DNA from: Sulfitobacter noctilucae
GTDB taxonomy: Bacteria; Pseudomonadota; Alphaproteobacteria; Rhodobacterales; Rhodobacteraceae
Direction: 5' to 3'
DNA length: 64,000 nucleotides
Assembly: GCF_000622365.1 (NCBI RefSeq)
Contig: NZ_JASC01000013.1
Location: 434,001-498,000, forward strand
A model generated the notes under the pieces. It was not told where the DNA came from, did no database searches, and worked only from the letters and a program-made list of their open reading frames with translations. Positions 27,923 to 37,769 of this stretch are shown here, in pieces. The position numbers and the translations under genes are program-made. Positions within the stretch are counted from its first letter, which is position 1. The number at the start of each line of letters is the position of its first letter.

Positions 27923-28534
27923 TCAAATAAGCAACACTTGGGTCCCGACTTTCGCCATCGCGTAAAGCTCTTCAATATGCTCGTTATACAAACCGATGCA
28001 GCCGTTCGAAGATTTACGCCCGATCTTGCGCGTATCATGAGTGCCGTGGATCCGGTAATACGTCCAGCTCAGGTGCAGTGAACGCGTGCCCAACGGATTT
28101 TCCGGGCCAGGACCGATGAACGGCGGCCAATCAGGATTGCGCTTCAACATCGAGGGCGTGGGCCGCCAGGACGGCTCCGGGTCTTTGAGGATAACCCGTG
28201 TCCGGCCCCGGCGCGTCAGATCATCGGTCAGCGGCACGCTGGAGGGATAGAGTTTATAGATGCTCTGATCCTCGGACCAATAATGTACAGCGCGGCTGTC
28301 GATATCCACCAAAATCGCACCGTTGCGGGTGTTGTCGAAATAGGGCTGCCAATCCAGCGTGCGGAAGCTAGAGATATTTCGGCGCACAACCTCGTTAAGG
28401 TCACGCTCTGTCTGGGTCGTCGCGGCAGAGTTCACAGCGGATGTCGATTGCGCCAGTGCAGGTGCCGCCAGTAGCGCGGCCGAGCCAGCAAGAAAAGCGC
28501 GCCGGCTTGGTGTATTGCTTGATTTATGAGCCAT
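27923..28534 (-). CDS. L,D-transpeptidase (YkuD domain), Tat-type signal
   Basis: Periplasmic enzyme that makes 3-3 cross-links in peptidoglycan or attaches proteins to it. The 203 residues begin with a twin-arginine-like signal (SRRAFLAGSAALLAAPALAQ). The YkuD active site is IHGTHDTRKIGRKSSNGCIG, with His and catalytic Cys in SNGCIGLYN near residue 179. Complete for the family. GGAG precedes the ATG and a good promoter lies 40 bases upstream. A second, different L,D-transpeptidase is at 29238. Confidence 0.92.
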   Translation of the reverse strand: MAHKSSNTPSRRAFLAGSAALLAAPALAQSTSAVNSAATTQTERDLNEVVRRNISSFRTLDWQPYFDNTRNGAILVDIDSRAVHYWSEDQSIYKLYPSSVPLTDDLTRRGRTRVILKDPEPSWRPTPSMLKRNPDWPPFIGPGPENPLGTRSLHLSWTYYRIHGTHDTRKIGRKSSNGCIGLYNEHIEELYAMAKVGTQVLLI

Positions 28535-28574
28535 TTGAATTCTCCATCAATGGATATTCTGTATCTTATGCTTT

Positions 28575-28603
28575 GATATATGGCGCGAAAGACGCAGTAT
28601 CAA
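28575..28603 (-). promoter_or_regulatory. Putative promoter of the L,D-transpeptidase gene
   Basis: On the minus strand TTGATA (28598-28603) and TATATC (28575-28580) are 17 bases apart, about 40 bases before the start codon. The rest of the divergent gap to 28704 shows only a weak TTGAAC candidate for the CAP gene. Confidence 0.5.
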
Positions 28604-28704
28604 ATCAAACAAGTGTCAACAGGCGCGGTAACGCTGATGTGCGTTTGAACTGCAACGCCTTGCACGATATGGCATAACACAAATTAACCCGCTGGAGCAG
28701 CTTC

Positions 28705-29214
28705 ATGATCCGTATTCTGTCTATTCTCGTGGCGCTTGCCCTTGCCTTGTCTGCCTGTGCACCGGTGCCACCTCAGTTGGGCCCCGATGGGAAGCCCCTG
28801 CCCCGTGCCTACCGGATCAGCCGCGCTGACACTGGCAAAATCCAGTTCCGCATGCTCGATTCGGTTAACGCGTTGCGCCAATCGGCTGGTCGCGCCCCAG
28901 TACAGCTGAACCCGAACCTGAACGCTGCTGCGGCGACCCATTCCCGCGATATGTCGGTTCAGAACCGCCCTTGGCATTTTGGCTCTGACGGATCGTCGCC
29001 GATCGACCGTATCAGCCGCGTCGGATACGCAGGCAAGCTGGTCGGCGAAACGATTTCAGAGACTTACGAATCGGAACTGGAAACGTTGGCCGCCTGGATG
29101 GAACAACCTGACACCCGACGCATCATTATGTCGGCAGATGCCCGTAATATGGGATTTGCATGGTTCCAGGAAGCAGGCGGCAAGATCTGGTGGACGCTGG
29201 TGATGGGCGAGTAA
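28705..29214 (+). CDS. CAP/SCP-domain lipoprotein
   Basis: The 169-residue protein has a lipobox LSAC (Cys at 18), so the mature protein is lipid-anchored in the envelope. A CAP (SCP/PR1) domain follows, with LNAAAATHSRDM (first His), the region around FGSDGSSPIDRI, and a GETI stretch followed by a C-terminal FAWFQEAGGKIWWTLVMG. Bacterial CAP proteins of this kind have no settled activity; some bind lipids or metal. GGAG precedes the ATG. It is flanked by two L,D-transpeptidase genes, which suggests a cell-wall role. Confidence 0.85.
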   Translation: MIRILSILVALALALSACAPVPPQLGPDGKPLPRAYRISRADTGKIQFRMLDSVNALRQSAGRAPVQLNPNLNAAAATHSRDMSVQNRPWHFGSDGSSPIDRISRVGYAGKLVGETISETYESELETLAAWMEQPDTRRIIMSADARNMGFAWFQEAGGKIWWTLVMGE

Positions 29215-29237
29215 TCGGCCACCACCACATTCATCAT

Positions 29238-29735
29238 TCAGGGATTGATCTGGATGGGCGTGCCGTCGCCCACCATCGCATAGATGTCTTCCATTTGTTT
29301 GTTGGTCACCGAAATACAGCCCCAGGTCCAGTCATCCCGATCCTTGCGCTTTGGATGCCGCTGTCCGTGGATGAAAATATCACCCCCGGGTGATTTGCCC
29401 ATCTCGCGCGCACGTTCTCGGTCTCGGTCATTGGGATACGATATGCCAAGCGAAAGATGGAATCGGCTGTTGGGATTGCGACGGTCAATCAGGTAAATAC
29501 CTTCTGGCGTTTTCCCGTCGCCCTCAATTTCCTTGTGGCCAAGCGGCGCGAAACCAAGCTTGATCTTATAGTCCTCAAGTACGCGATCATGGTGCAACAA
29601 CATCATTCTGCGCTGCTGTTTGTTCACCACAACATATGTGACTTCCGGTCCGTAGTACCGCTTGAACTTGCTACTGCCGCACGCCCCGAGCGCGACCAAT
29701 GCGGTACCGCCCAAAATCAATGTTCTGCGTTTCAT
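29238..29735 (-). CDS. L,D-transpeptidase, lipoprotein-type
   Basis: The 165-residue protein has a lipobox LGAC (Cys at 19) and a YkuD domain. The active-site region reads FIHGQRHPKRKDRDDWTWGC and continues ISVTNKQM, with catalytic Cys in WGCISV. This is the short ErfK/YbiS-like branch, distinct from the Tat-type enzyme at 27923. It converges on the CAP gene with a 23-base gap. Downstream of the RNA methyltransferase gene on the same strand, 75 bases away. Confidence 0.9.
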   Translation of the reverse strand: MKRRTLILGGTALVALGACGSSKFKRYYGPEVTYVVVNKQQRRMMLLHHDRVLEDYKIKLGFAPLGHKEIEGDGKTPEGIYLIDRRNPNSRFHLSLGISYPNDRDRERAREMGKSPGGDIFIHGQRHPKRKDRDDWTWGCISVTNKQMEDIYAMVGDGTPIQINP

Positions 29736-29810
29736 GCCCTATTGCCCTTAGTGCCAGATGTTACCGGCCTGCCTGTGATCTCCGCTATCACATAGCAGTT
29801 TTTTTCCTAT

Positions 29811-31061
29811 TCAAAAAGACGTGAGGTTAAGACCGGTCGCACGTTTGTCGGTGGTGAAACACGCGGCAAGCTCAATATGTGCGGACCAGCGGAACTGGTC
29901 CACCACCTGCACCCAGTGCAGGGTATAGCCGGCGTCGACCAATGTCTGTGCGTCACGGGCGAATGTCACGGGGTTGCAAGACACATAGGCAATGCGCGGC
30001 ACGGACGCCAAAGCCAACTGTTCCACCTGGCGTTCGGCCCCAGCGCGCGGCGGATCAAGCACAACCGCGTCCAGTTTGTGCAATTCGTCCGGCAGCATCG
30101 GGCGACGATACAGATCCCGCGTTTCGACCGTCAGAGGTTTCAACCCCGTAGCGGCACGCCAGCCTTTATCCAAGGCCGCCATCATCCCTGCATCACCCTC
30201 CACAGCATGCACATCAGCCCGTTCTGACAGAGGCAGCGCAAAAGTACCGCAACCGGCAAAAAGATCAGCGATATGCGCCGCATCGCCAATCGCCTCGCGC
30301 ACAGATGTCAGCAGAGCAAGCTCGCCATGTGCGGTGGCCTGCAAAAAAGTCCCTGGTGGCGGCAATACCTTGGCTTTGCCAAACCGCTGCGCGGGTGGCA
30401 GACGTGTGGCGATCACCTCGCCCGCCCATGCCAGCCGTGCCAATTTCATGTCATCACAAAGCTGGGCCAACCCCATGCGCAACGGTCCGTCCAGCGGTTT
30501 GCCCTGCGCCGCCGCCACATCCAGACCATTTGCACAAAGCGTGACTGTCACCGCCAAAGTCCCTTTACGGCTTGCGCCCAACTTGGCCAGTTCCTGTGCC
30601 ACTTCCAACCCACGCATCAAATCGGGGTGCAACAACTCACAATCCGGAATTTCGATGATCACGTCAGAGCTGCGGGCATAGAGACCTGCCATCGCCCCTT
30701 TCTTGGTGCGCCTTGCCGCAAAGGTCGCTCTGCGTCTTGATTGCGCCGGCGAGGTCTGGATCGGCCTCAGATCAGTCTCTAACCCGTGCGCTTCCAGCGC
30801 ACTGCGCACCACGTCTACCTTCCAATCCGCAACCAACCGGTCCGACCCATGCTGGACGGCGCAACCGCCGCAAGCCTTGAAATGACGGCACGGTGGCGAG
30901 ACCCGGTCAGCAGATGGCGTGACCACGCGCATGTCGCGTAGCGCCTGGCCCTCTACGGTGCCGCTGACCACTTCGCCCGGCAGGGTCATTGGGATAAACA
31001 AAGGACCATCAGCGATCCCGTCGCCGTGGTGGCCTAATCTGCGTATAATATGTTCACTCAT
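29811..31061 (-). CDS. Class I SAM-dependent 5-methyluridine RNA methyltransferase (RumA/TrmA type)
   Basis: The 416 residues show an N-terminal TRAM-like region and an iron-sulfur cysteine cluster motif CRHFKACGGC. The SAM domain has LFAGCGTFALPL, the DPPRAGAE motif, and the catalytic Cys in VSCNPVTFARD. These place it in the RlmD/TrmA family that methylates uridine C5 in rRNA or tRNA. Which RNA it modifies cannot be told from the sequence. It follows the two ABC transporters by 37 bases. Confidence 0.88.
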   Translation of the reverse strand: MSEHIIRRLGHHGDGIADGPLFIPMTLPGEVVSGTVEGQALRDMRVVTPSADRVSPPCRHFKACGGCAVQHGSDRLVADWKVDVVRSALEAHGLETDLRPIQTSPAQSRRRATFAARRTKKGAMAGLYARSSDVIIEIPDCELLHPDLMRGLEVAQELAKLGASRKGTLAVTVTLCANGLDVAAAQGKPLDGPLRMGLAQLCDDMKLARLAWAGEVIATRLPPAQRFGKAKVLPPPGTFLQATAHGELALLTSVREAIGDAAHIADLFAGCGTFALPLSERADVHAVEGDAGMMAALDKGWRAATGLKPLTVETRDLYRRPMLPDELHKLDAVVLDPPRAGAERQVEQLALASVPRIAYVSCNPVTFARDAQTLVDAGYTLHWVQVVDQFRWSAHIELAACFTTDKRATGLNLTSF

Positions 31062-31098
31062 GCCGCTGCTTTACCCTGCAGCGCGGCTGGCCCCAAGC

Positions 31099-32955
31099 CT
31101 ATTCGGCAGCACGCATGTTCAAAAAGCCACCGGATTGACGTTGCCAGTACCGCGCATAAAGCCCGCCCTTGGCCAAAAGCGCCTCATGCGTTCCGCTTTC
31201 GACGATCCGCCCGGCATCCATCACGATGATCCGGTCCATTTCGGTCAAAGTCGACAGGCGGTGCGCGATAGCCAGCACGGTCTTCCCCTCCATTACCCGC
31301 GTCAACGCGGCTTGGATTGAGGCTTCGACCTCACTGTCCAAAGCCGAAGTCGCCTCGTCCAGCACGAGAATGGGCGCGTCCTTCAGAATAGCACGGGCAA
31401 GCGCGATCCGCTGCCTTTGCCCGCCCGAAAGTTTAACGCCCCGCTCACCCAAATGTGCATCGTACCCTTGCCGGCCTTTATGATCCTGCAAATCCTTGAT
31501 GAACTCATGCGCCTCGGCCCGTTCTGCCGCAGCGATTACATCTTCTTTGGTCGCATCCGGCCGGCCATACAGAATGTTGTCGCGGGCCGACCGATTGAAC
31601 ATCGCGGTCTCTTGCGTCACCATTCCGATATTGCGGCGCAGGCTTTCCTGCGTCACATGCCGCAGATTCTTTCCATCAATCGAAATACTACCGCTTTCCC
31701 CTTCATAGAGCCTTAGTAGCAGTGCAACCAAGGTGGATTTCCCGGCGCCCGATGCACCAACGATGCCCAACTTCTCACCGGGCTGTACCGTCAGATTCAC
31801 ATCCTGAATGCCGCCCGTGCCCTGACCATACGTAAAGGTCAGGTCATCCAGTTCTATCTCTCCTCGATCGACCACCAGACTACGGGCATCGGCACCGTCA
31901 TCAACCCGATTGCGAGGCGTCAAAGTTTTCATCCCATCCTCGATTTCCCCAATGTTAGAGTATATCGCCATCAGCGTGAAACTGACCCAGCCCGTCATCT
32001 GCGCAATCCGGATGGCAATAGCACCAGAGGCAACAATATCCCCTTCGGTCGCAATGCCACGCTGCCACAACAGGATGGTTCCTCCGATCAGCAGCACAGG
32101 CAAAACGCCGGCAAGGCTCATCAACGCCAGCCGGAAACCGGCGGCGAGATGGCCAAACTCCAACGCCCGTTGGCGAAACGTCTGCATCGCGCCCAGCGCT
32201 GCACGGTCTTCGTGATCTGCGTGGGCAAACAGCTTGACCGTTTTGATATTGGTAATCGTATCGACCACCTGCCCCGATACCATGGCCCGCGCCCCGGCCC
32301 GTCCTGCCGATCGCGCACGCACCCGTGGCAAGAACCAGTTGATCAGGCCGAAATATGCGACAAGCCAAACAGCAAAGCCCAGCGCGACCCGCCAGTCGAT
32401 GGCCACCAGCAAAGCGACCGATCCAAACAGCGATGCCAAAGCAAAAGCCACCACATTAATCATCTCGGATGCCACATCAGTCACAGCCCGCGCGGCCTGC
32501 ATCTGCTTTTGGGCGATGCGGCCCGCGAAATCATCGTCGAAGAACCCGACATTCTGACCCAGCGTCCAACGGTGCAATCGCGACAACACCAGTGGATTGA
32601 TATTGGGCTGTACCATGATCGCGTTGGAAGCGGACGACAAACCAAACAGAACAGGCCGCGCGATCAGGAAAAACGCCATGGCACCCGCAATCAAAGCAAT
32701 GTTGCGTCCGTCAAAGAACGCATCTGGTCCCGCGCTTGTTGTGGCATCAATGACCTTGCCCAATATCCACGCAGTACCGGCCTCCATCACGCCGGCGGCG
32801 GCTGAGAAAAAAGCAGCGAGCCACAGCACGGGCCATGCCCCAGACAGGCACCACCGCATAAACGCACCAAGCGTCTGCGGCGGCGGTCCATCGGCGGCCG
32901 AAAACGGGTTGATCCAATCTGATACTTTCAAGGGTCTATCCTTCGGCGTCATCAT
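31099..32955 (-). CDS. ABC exporter half-transporter (second of a pair)
   Basis: The 618-residue protein joins six hydrophobic segments (about 40-330) to an ATPase domain. Walker A is GASGAGKST, the signature is LSGGQRQRIALARAIL, and Walker B is ILVLDEATSALD, all intact. Multidrug, lipid or peptide export is typical of such MsbA-like proteins. The substrate is unknown. Its start overlaps the end of the upstream paralogue by 20 bases, so the two are probably cotranslated and may form a heterodimer. Confidence 0.9.
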   Translation of the reverse strand: MMTPKDRPLKVSDWINPFSAADGPPPQTLGAFMRWCLSGAWPVLWLAAFFSAAAGVMEAGTAWILGKVIDATTSAGPDAFFDGRNIALIAGAMAFFLIARPVLFGLSSASNAIMVQPNINPLVLSRLHRWTLGQNVGFFDDDFAGRIAQKQMQAARAVTDVASEMINVVAFALASLFGSVALLVAIDWRVALGFAVWLVAYFGLINWFLPRVRARSAGRAGARAMVSGQVVDTITNIKTVKLFAHADHEDRAALGAMQTFRQRALEFGHLAAGFRLALMSLAGVLPVLLIGGTILLWQRGIATEGDIVASGAIAIRIAQMTGWVSFTLMAIYSNIGEIEDGMKTLTPRNRVDDGADARSLVVDRGEIELDDLTFTYGQGTGGIQDVNLTVQPGEKLGIVGASGAGKSTLVALLLRLYEGESGSISIDGKNLRHVTQESLRRNIGMVTQETAMFNRSARDNILYGRPDATKEDVIAAAERAEAHEFIKDLQDHKGRQGYDAHLGERGVKLSGGQRQRIALARAILKDAPILVLDEATSALDSEVEASIQAALTRVMEGKTVLAIAHRLSTLTEMDRIIVMDAGRIVESGTHEALLAKGGLYARYWQRQSGGFLNMRAAE

Positions 32956-34780
32956 CCAGCGTCAGAAATCCGCCCGATTGGCGGTTCCAGAAATCTGCAT
33001 ATAGCCCGCCTTGCGCCAAAAGCGCGTCATGGGTGCCATCTTCAACAATGCGCCCCTGATCCAGCACGATAATGCGGTCCATTTCAGCGATTGTGGACAG
33101 GCGGTGCGCAATTGCGATCACCGTTTTCCCGGCCATCATCCCGTACAGCGTCTCTTGAATTGCCGCTTCCACCTCGCTGTCGAGCGCGCTTGTCGCCTCG
33201 TCCAGCAGTAGGATCGGCGCGTCCTTCAGGATCACCCGAGCCAGCGTGATACGTTGCCGCTGACCGCCGGACAATTTGACACCACGCTCACCAACCCGCG
33301 CGTCATAGCCATGATTGCCTTCAGGGTCGGCAAGATCGAGGATGAATTCATGCGCCTGCGCCTGTTTGGCGGCATCAACCATCTCCGCTTCTGTCGCTTC
33401 GGGTCTTCCGTACAAGATGTTGTCCCTGACAGAGCGATGCAGCAGCGAACTGTCCTGCTGGACCATGCCGATATGCCGCCGCAGGCTGTCTTGTTTGACC
33501 CCTGAAATATCCTGACCATCAATCAGAATTTGGCCGCCCTCTGCATCATAAAACCGCAAAAGTAGCTTTACGAGGGTCGATTTTCCGGCACCTGACCGCC
33601 CCACAAGGCCGATCCGCTCTCCCGGTTTGATCGTCAGATCAATGGCCTGAAGTCCGCCCTGCTCCCGTCCGTAGTGATGAGTCAGACCTTTCAATTCAAT
33701 ACGACCCTTGGTCAGCGCCAGAGGCTCTGCATCCTCTTGATCGACCAGCGTGATCGGCTGGGCGATGGTCTCCATCCCCTCGGCAACAACACCCAATTCG
33801 CGAAAGAACGAAGACAGCGCCCACATGATCCAACCGGTCATTGAATTCAGCCGCAGTGTAAGTGCGGCAGCCGCAGCAACAACGCCAACGCTCGCCTCGC
33901 CCCAGGTCCACAGCAACAGGGCCCACCCCACGACGCCGATGATCAACAGACCGTTCAGCGTAACCAATGTTACATCCATCTTTGTGAAAATGCGCATTTC
34001 CTTCTGGAAGGTTTCGCGGGCGTTTTCGATGGCTTCCTTGGCGAAATCGACCTCAAGATCGTGATGCGCAAACATCTTAACCGAATGGATGTTGGTATAG
34101 GCATCGACCACGCGCCCTGTAACCTGCGACCGCGCATCGGATGCCGCTTTAGAAGCCGGCCCCACGCGCAGAATGGTCCAGCGGATCAAGCCGCCATAAA
34201 GTACAAGCCAGGCCAGCAAGGGCAACATCAGCCGCCAATCAGAAGTGCTGAGCAAGATCACCGCGCCGATCATATAGGCCAGAGCATAGGAAATCGCATC
34301 AAATGTCTGGAACACAACCTCGCCTGCGGCAGGCGGGGTTTGCATGATCCGGTTGGCGATACGCCCGGCAAAGTCATTCTCGAACCAGCCCACCGATTGC
34401 CGCAAGACCTGGCGATGCGCGCGCCAGCGGATCAACGTGCCTACATTTGGCAGGATCGTATTGTTGATCAACGCAACATCCAGGCCCTGCATAAAGGGCC
34501 GTATGATCAATACGAAACCCGCAACCAACAGCAATTCAGTACCGTAGGTGTCCCACATCTGCGTGGGATCGCTGCCCAGCAAATCGACGATGCGACCCAT
34601 ATAATAGATAAGCCCGATCTCGATCGCGGCAGTCACCAATGACATGAAGCCCGTCAGCGCAAATATGCCTTTGAACGGTTGGCAATAGGCCCAGAGGAAG
34701 GGCGCAAGGCGCTGAGGCGGTGCGTCGTCTTCGACATAGGGTATGTATGGATTAACAAGGTTTTCGAAAAAGCGGAACAT
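32936..34780 (-). CDS. ABC exporter half-transporter (first of a pair)
   Basis: The 614-residue paralogue of the next gene has the same fused membrane-ATPase layout. Walker A is GRSGAGKST, the signature is LSGGQRQRITLARVIL, and Walker B is ILLLDEATSALD. I chose the ATG at 34780 (MFRFFENLVNPY) with AGAGG upstream; the TTG at 34786 is weaker. The gap up to cca (34781-34949) shows no feature I can name. Both partners keep catalytic motifs, unlike many heterodimers with one degenerate site. Confidence 0.9.
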   Translation of the reverse strand: MFRFFENLVNPYIPYVEDDAPPQRLAPFLWAYCQPFKGIFALTGFMSLVTAAIEIGLIYYMGRIVDLLGSDPTQMWDTYGTELLLVAGFVLIIRPFMQGLDVALINNTILPNVGTLIRWRAHRQVLRQSVGWFENDFAGRIANRIMQTPPAAGEVVFQTFDAISYALAYMIGAVILLSTSDWRLMLPLLAWLVLYGGLIRWTILRVGPASKAASDARSQVTGRVVDAYTNIHSVKMFAHHDLEVDFAKEAIENARETFQKEMRIFTKMDVTLVTLNGLLIIGVVGWALLLWTWGEASVGVVAAAAALTLRLNSMTGWIMWALSSFFRELGVVAEGMETIAQPITLVDQEDAEPLALTKGRIELKGLTHHYGREQGGLQAIDLTIKPGERIGLVGRSGAGKSTLVKLLLRFYDAEGGQILIDGQDISGVKQDSLRRHIGMVQQDSSLLHRSVRDNILYGRPEATEAEMVDAAKQAQAHEFILDLADPEGNHGYDARVGERGVKLSGGQRQRITLARVILKDAPILLLDEATSALDSEVEAAIQETLYGMMAGKTVIAIAHRLSTIAEMDRIIVLDQGRIVEDGTHDALLAQGGLYADFWNRQSGGFLTLDDDAEG

Positions 34781-34949
34781 GGGCAAATGCCTCTGTGCAG
34801 GAACAACAAAATGTCCGGACGCTGAAATCAGACGGCCCGGCGAGACGTAAGGTTATGACGGCTTCAGCCGAACCAGATCCCGCGATACATTTTGTATTCC
34901 TCCCTGTTCTGCCCTCTGTTTAGGCGGCAAATCCTATTTTGTCGAGAGG

Positions 34950-36128
34950 TCAGGGTGCGGATAGCAGTTCCTGTGCGCTGAGGGCGAAGCCGGAGTCGAT
35001 CCAAAGCTGTTCAAGATACTTCAGTCGCTGCCCCAATGCTGGCCCTTTCAACTCCGGCATCAGATCCTGCGCATTGACCGGAAATTCAGCTTCAGCCGCT
35101 TTGATAACAGTCTCTAACCTATGTCTTTCAGGTAAAGCGTGTGCCATAACCGAACGCAGCAAGACCGTGGCGACGCCAATTCTTTTTCCATGGCGGTAAC
35201 TGATCTCTTCAGGCGTTGGGCCACTGAACCCCACTTCCCGCATGATGCTCAAAACCTGCGCATCGGCTTTGCTCAGACGCAATCGGTTTACTAGGTCGTC
35301 ACCGCCCAGCGCAGCAAGACGGCAGAGCCAATCCGGATCAAGGCCAAGCGCTTGTTCGATATGCACCAACGGTGCCAGCCACCTGTCATCTGCGCCGGGA
35401 AGGACAGTGTTTAACACACCAGTTTGGCGCATGAGCGCAACCGACGGCGCCGGATTTAGCGCCATCAGAACTTTCGCTATTTCCTGACCTACGCGTTCGG
35501 CGGAAAGCGTCTCTAACCCGTCCAAATTTGCTGAAATTGCAGCCAAGGCTTCAGGATCAAATCCATCAGAGGTATCTGCATACCATGCTGAAAACCGGAA
35601 GAACCGCAGCGTTCTAAGGTAATCTTCGGTGATGCGCGCGGCAGGGTCTTCGATGAACCTGACACGCCGCGCCAATAGATCGGGCAGTCCGCCGAGGGGG
35701 TCGATCACCTGGCCATCGACAGTTGCGTAGAGGGCGTTCATCGTAAAGTCGCGCCGCCGGGCGTCATCCTCAATCCGGTCCGAAAACGCGACAACAGCCC
35801 GCCGCCCATCGGTTTCGACATCGCGGCGGAAAGTTGTCACCTCAAACGGTTTGCCCTGAACAACAACGGTGATCGTTCCATGAGCAATCCCTGTCGGAAT
35901 CGCTTTGAAGCCTGCATCAATCGCGACTTTGGTCACGACTTCGGGCAAGGCATTTGTAGACATATCGACATCACTGTCCGGCAAACCCAAAAGGGCGTTC
36001 CGCACGCAGCCGCCAACGAAATAAACCTGATGCCCCGCGCCCTTAACCGCAGCGCAAAGCGCCTGCGCCGCGGGATCAACCAACCAGCTTGTCGCTGGCG
36101 GTATTTTTATGTCATGCGTTCTGCCCAT
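34950..36128 (-). CDS. cca: CCA tRNA nucleotidyltransferase / poly(A) polymerase family
   Basis: Adds or repairs the 3' CCA of tRNA. The 392 residues contain VGGCVRNALLG (about 38-48), the two catalytic aspartates in DSDVDM, RRDFTMNALY, and the RIEDDARRRD region. This fits the class II family. It overlaps the Nudix gene by 22 bases, so the hslO-nudix-cca set is probably one operon. Confidence 0.92.
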   Translation of the reverse strand: MGRTHDIKIPPATSWLVDPAAQALCAAVKGAGHQVYFVGGCVRNALLGLPDSDVDMSTNALPEVVTKVAIDAGFKAIPTGIAHGTITVVVQGKPFEVTTFRRDVETDGRRAVVAFSDRIEDDARRRDFTMNALYATVDGQVIDPLGGLPDLLARRVRFIEDPAARITEDYLRTLRFFRFSAWYADTSDGFDPEALAAISANLDGLETLSAERVGQEIAKVLMALNPAPSVALMRQTGVLNTVLPGADDRWLAPLVHIEQALGLDPDWLCRLAALGGDDLVNRLRLSKADAQVLSIMREVGFSGPTPEEISYRHGKRIGVATVLLRSVMAHALPERHRLETVIKAAEAEFPVNAQDLMPELKGPALGQRLKYLEQLWIDSGFALSAQELLSAP

Positions 36129-36700
36129 GCCCGCAACATACGCGCGGTTGCGCCCCAGATGTAGTAGGGACCGTACGGGACTGTGAAATAATGCCGCCGT
36201 GTGCCCCGCCAGCGTCGGGACTCGATGATATAGTTCTCGGGTGCCAGCACATGAGACAGAGGCACCGAAAACACTTCGTCCACCTCTCCGGGCTCCGGGA
36301 TCACCGTGAATGTGTCACTTACAAACGCAAAAACTGGCGTCACCGAAAAGCCGGTGACCGTCTCATGCGCTGGCAACGTCCCCAAAACCTCTACAAGGTG
36401 ACGAGGCAGGCCGATTTCCTCCTCTGCCTCGCGCAAAGCGGCGGCAATAACATCGGCATCTGTGTCGTCCTGCTTGCCGCCCGGAAAAGCAATCTGGCCG
36501 GGGTGATGCTTGAGCGCTGACGATCGTTTTGTCAGCAGCAAATGCCAGTCGTCATTTCTACGAACAATCGGCGCCAAAACCCCGGCGGGCCGCAACGCGC
36601 GCCCTAAAGGCAACTCAACATCGGGGTTCAGATCAAAATCGGAAGTCTCTGCACCATTATGCGCCAGAGCGTCCCTAATCTGACCAATCAGATCAGGCAT
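36107..36700 (-). CDS. CoA-type Nudix pyrophosphatase
   Basis: From the ATG at 36700 the protein has 197 residues. LLTKRSSALKHHPGQIAFPG is the motif upstream of the Nudix box that marks the NudL/YeaB (CoA diphosphatase) branch. The Nudix box continues GGKQDDTDAD then REAEEEIGL. The start overlaps the hslO stop by 8 bases. Substrate specificity is inferred from this motif only. Confidence 0.87.
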   Translation of the reverse strand: MPDLIGQIRDALAHNGAETSDFDLNPDVELPLGRALRPAGVLAPIVRRNDDWHLLLTKRSSALKHHPGQIAFPGGKQDDTDADVIAAALREAEEEIGLPRHLVEVLGTLPAHETVTGFSVTPVFAFVSDTFTVIPEPGEVDEVFSVPLSHVLAPENYIIESRRWRGTRRHYFTVPYGPYYIWGATARMLRAWAERMT

Positions 36701-37691
36701 CGGGTGCTGCTTCTGCATCAAAGCCAACGGTCTTGGGGTCAAGATCGTAGTGGGCACCGCAGAACTGGCAATCCGCAGTGACACGGCCCTCATCCGTGGT
36801 CATCTTTTCGATGTCTTTTGCGGAATAAATCGACAGGCTTTGGCGCACACGGTCTTCGGAACATGAACAGCCAAAGCGGACAGCCTGCGCATCAAAGACA
36901 CGCGGTTGCTCTTCGTGAAACAAGCGCAACAGCAGATCCGTCGGCGGCACGGACGGACCAACCAGCTCCAGATCCTCAACCGTATCAAGCAGGATATTCA
37001 CGCGGTTCCAGTTTTCTTCCTCATCGCCATGCACCAGATCGGTGGCCTGCAGAACTTCTCCCGTTCCACCATCTTTGGCCGCGAAAGGTGACGCTTTGGG
37101 CATCATTTGCAGCATAATGCCACCGGCACGCCAATGCTCGGGCTCGGTCGGGCCGGACGAGCGGCCAAAGCTAAGTGAAAACCGCGTCGGCAATTGTTCG
37201 GATTGGGCGAAATAAGACTCTGCACAGGCGGAAATGGACCCACCTTCAAGCGGTGTGATGCCCTGATATGGGGTCATCCCCTCGCCCTGGTCGATCATGA
37301 TGGCGAAATACCCTTCCCCAATCTGGTCGAACGGAGCTTCATCTGTCAGCCGTTCCGCATCATAGCTCGCATAGGCTCTGATCCGCGCGGGCGCACCTTC
37401 TGCTTCGGGGCCGTAGTAATCCGTTGCGATCATTCGCACGGCACCTTTTGACTGCACCTGCAATTGCAGCTTCCAACGCACTTTGATCGTTTGACCGATC
37501 AATGCGGCAAGCAGCGCCATCTCGGCAACCAATGCCTCGACCTGCGGCGGATAATCGTGCTGACGCAAGATCCCTTCCAACACCCCGTCCAGTCGCGCCA
37601 CACGTCCGCGAATGTCGCAATGATCCAGTTGGAACGGCAGAACACTGTCGTCCCAGGCAATCTGATTTCCTGGCTGCTGTGGCGTTGTCAT
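36693..37691 (-). CDS. hslO: Redox-regulated chaperone Hsp33
   Basis: Holdase chaperone that unfolds and becomes active when its zinc cysteines are oxidised. The 332 residues carry the zinc motif CSC (FGCSCSED) and CQFC (ADCQFCGAHY) near the C-terminus, the four ligands expected. Length is about 30-40 above the shorter family members, mainly at the C-terminal tail. AAGGA precedes the ATG. First of a probable hslO-nudix-cca operon. Confidence 0.93.
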   Translation of the reverse strand: MTTPQQPGNQIAWDDSVLPFQLDHCDIRGRVARLDGVLEGILRQHDYPPQVEALVAEMALLAALIGQTIKVRWKLQLQVQSKGAVRMIATDYYGPEAEGAPARIRAYASYDAERLTDEAPFDQIGEGYFAIMIDQGEGMTPYQGITPLEGGSISACAESYFAQSEQLPTRFSLSFGRSSGPTEPEHWRAGGIMLQMMPKASPFAAKDGGTGEVLQATDLVHGDEEENWNRVNILLDTVEDLELVGPSVPPTDLLLRLFHEEQPRVFDAQAVRFGCSCSEDRVRQSLSIYSAKDIEKMTTDEGRVTADCQFCGAHYDLDPKTVGFDAEAAPDA

Positions 37692-37769
37692 CTGGGGTTT
37701 CCTTACTTCGGGCCGCTTGGCATACCGCGTCTATATAGGCGCAGCAAGCCGCGTATAAAGGGGGACGGG

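Noticed and set aside
29775-29810. TGTGAT / ATCACA inverted repeat followed by a T run
   Set aside because: The T run is on the plus strand, where no gene ends in a suitable position; both flanking genes are on the minus strand, so it cannot terminate them.
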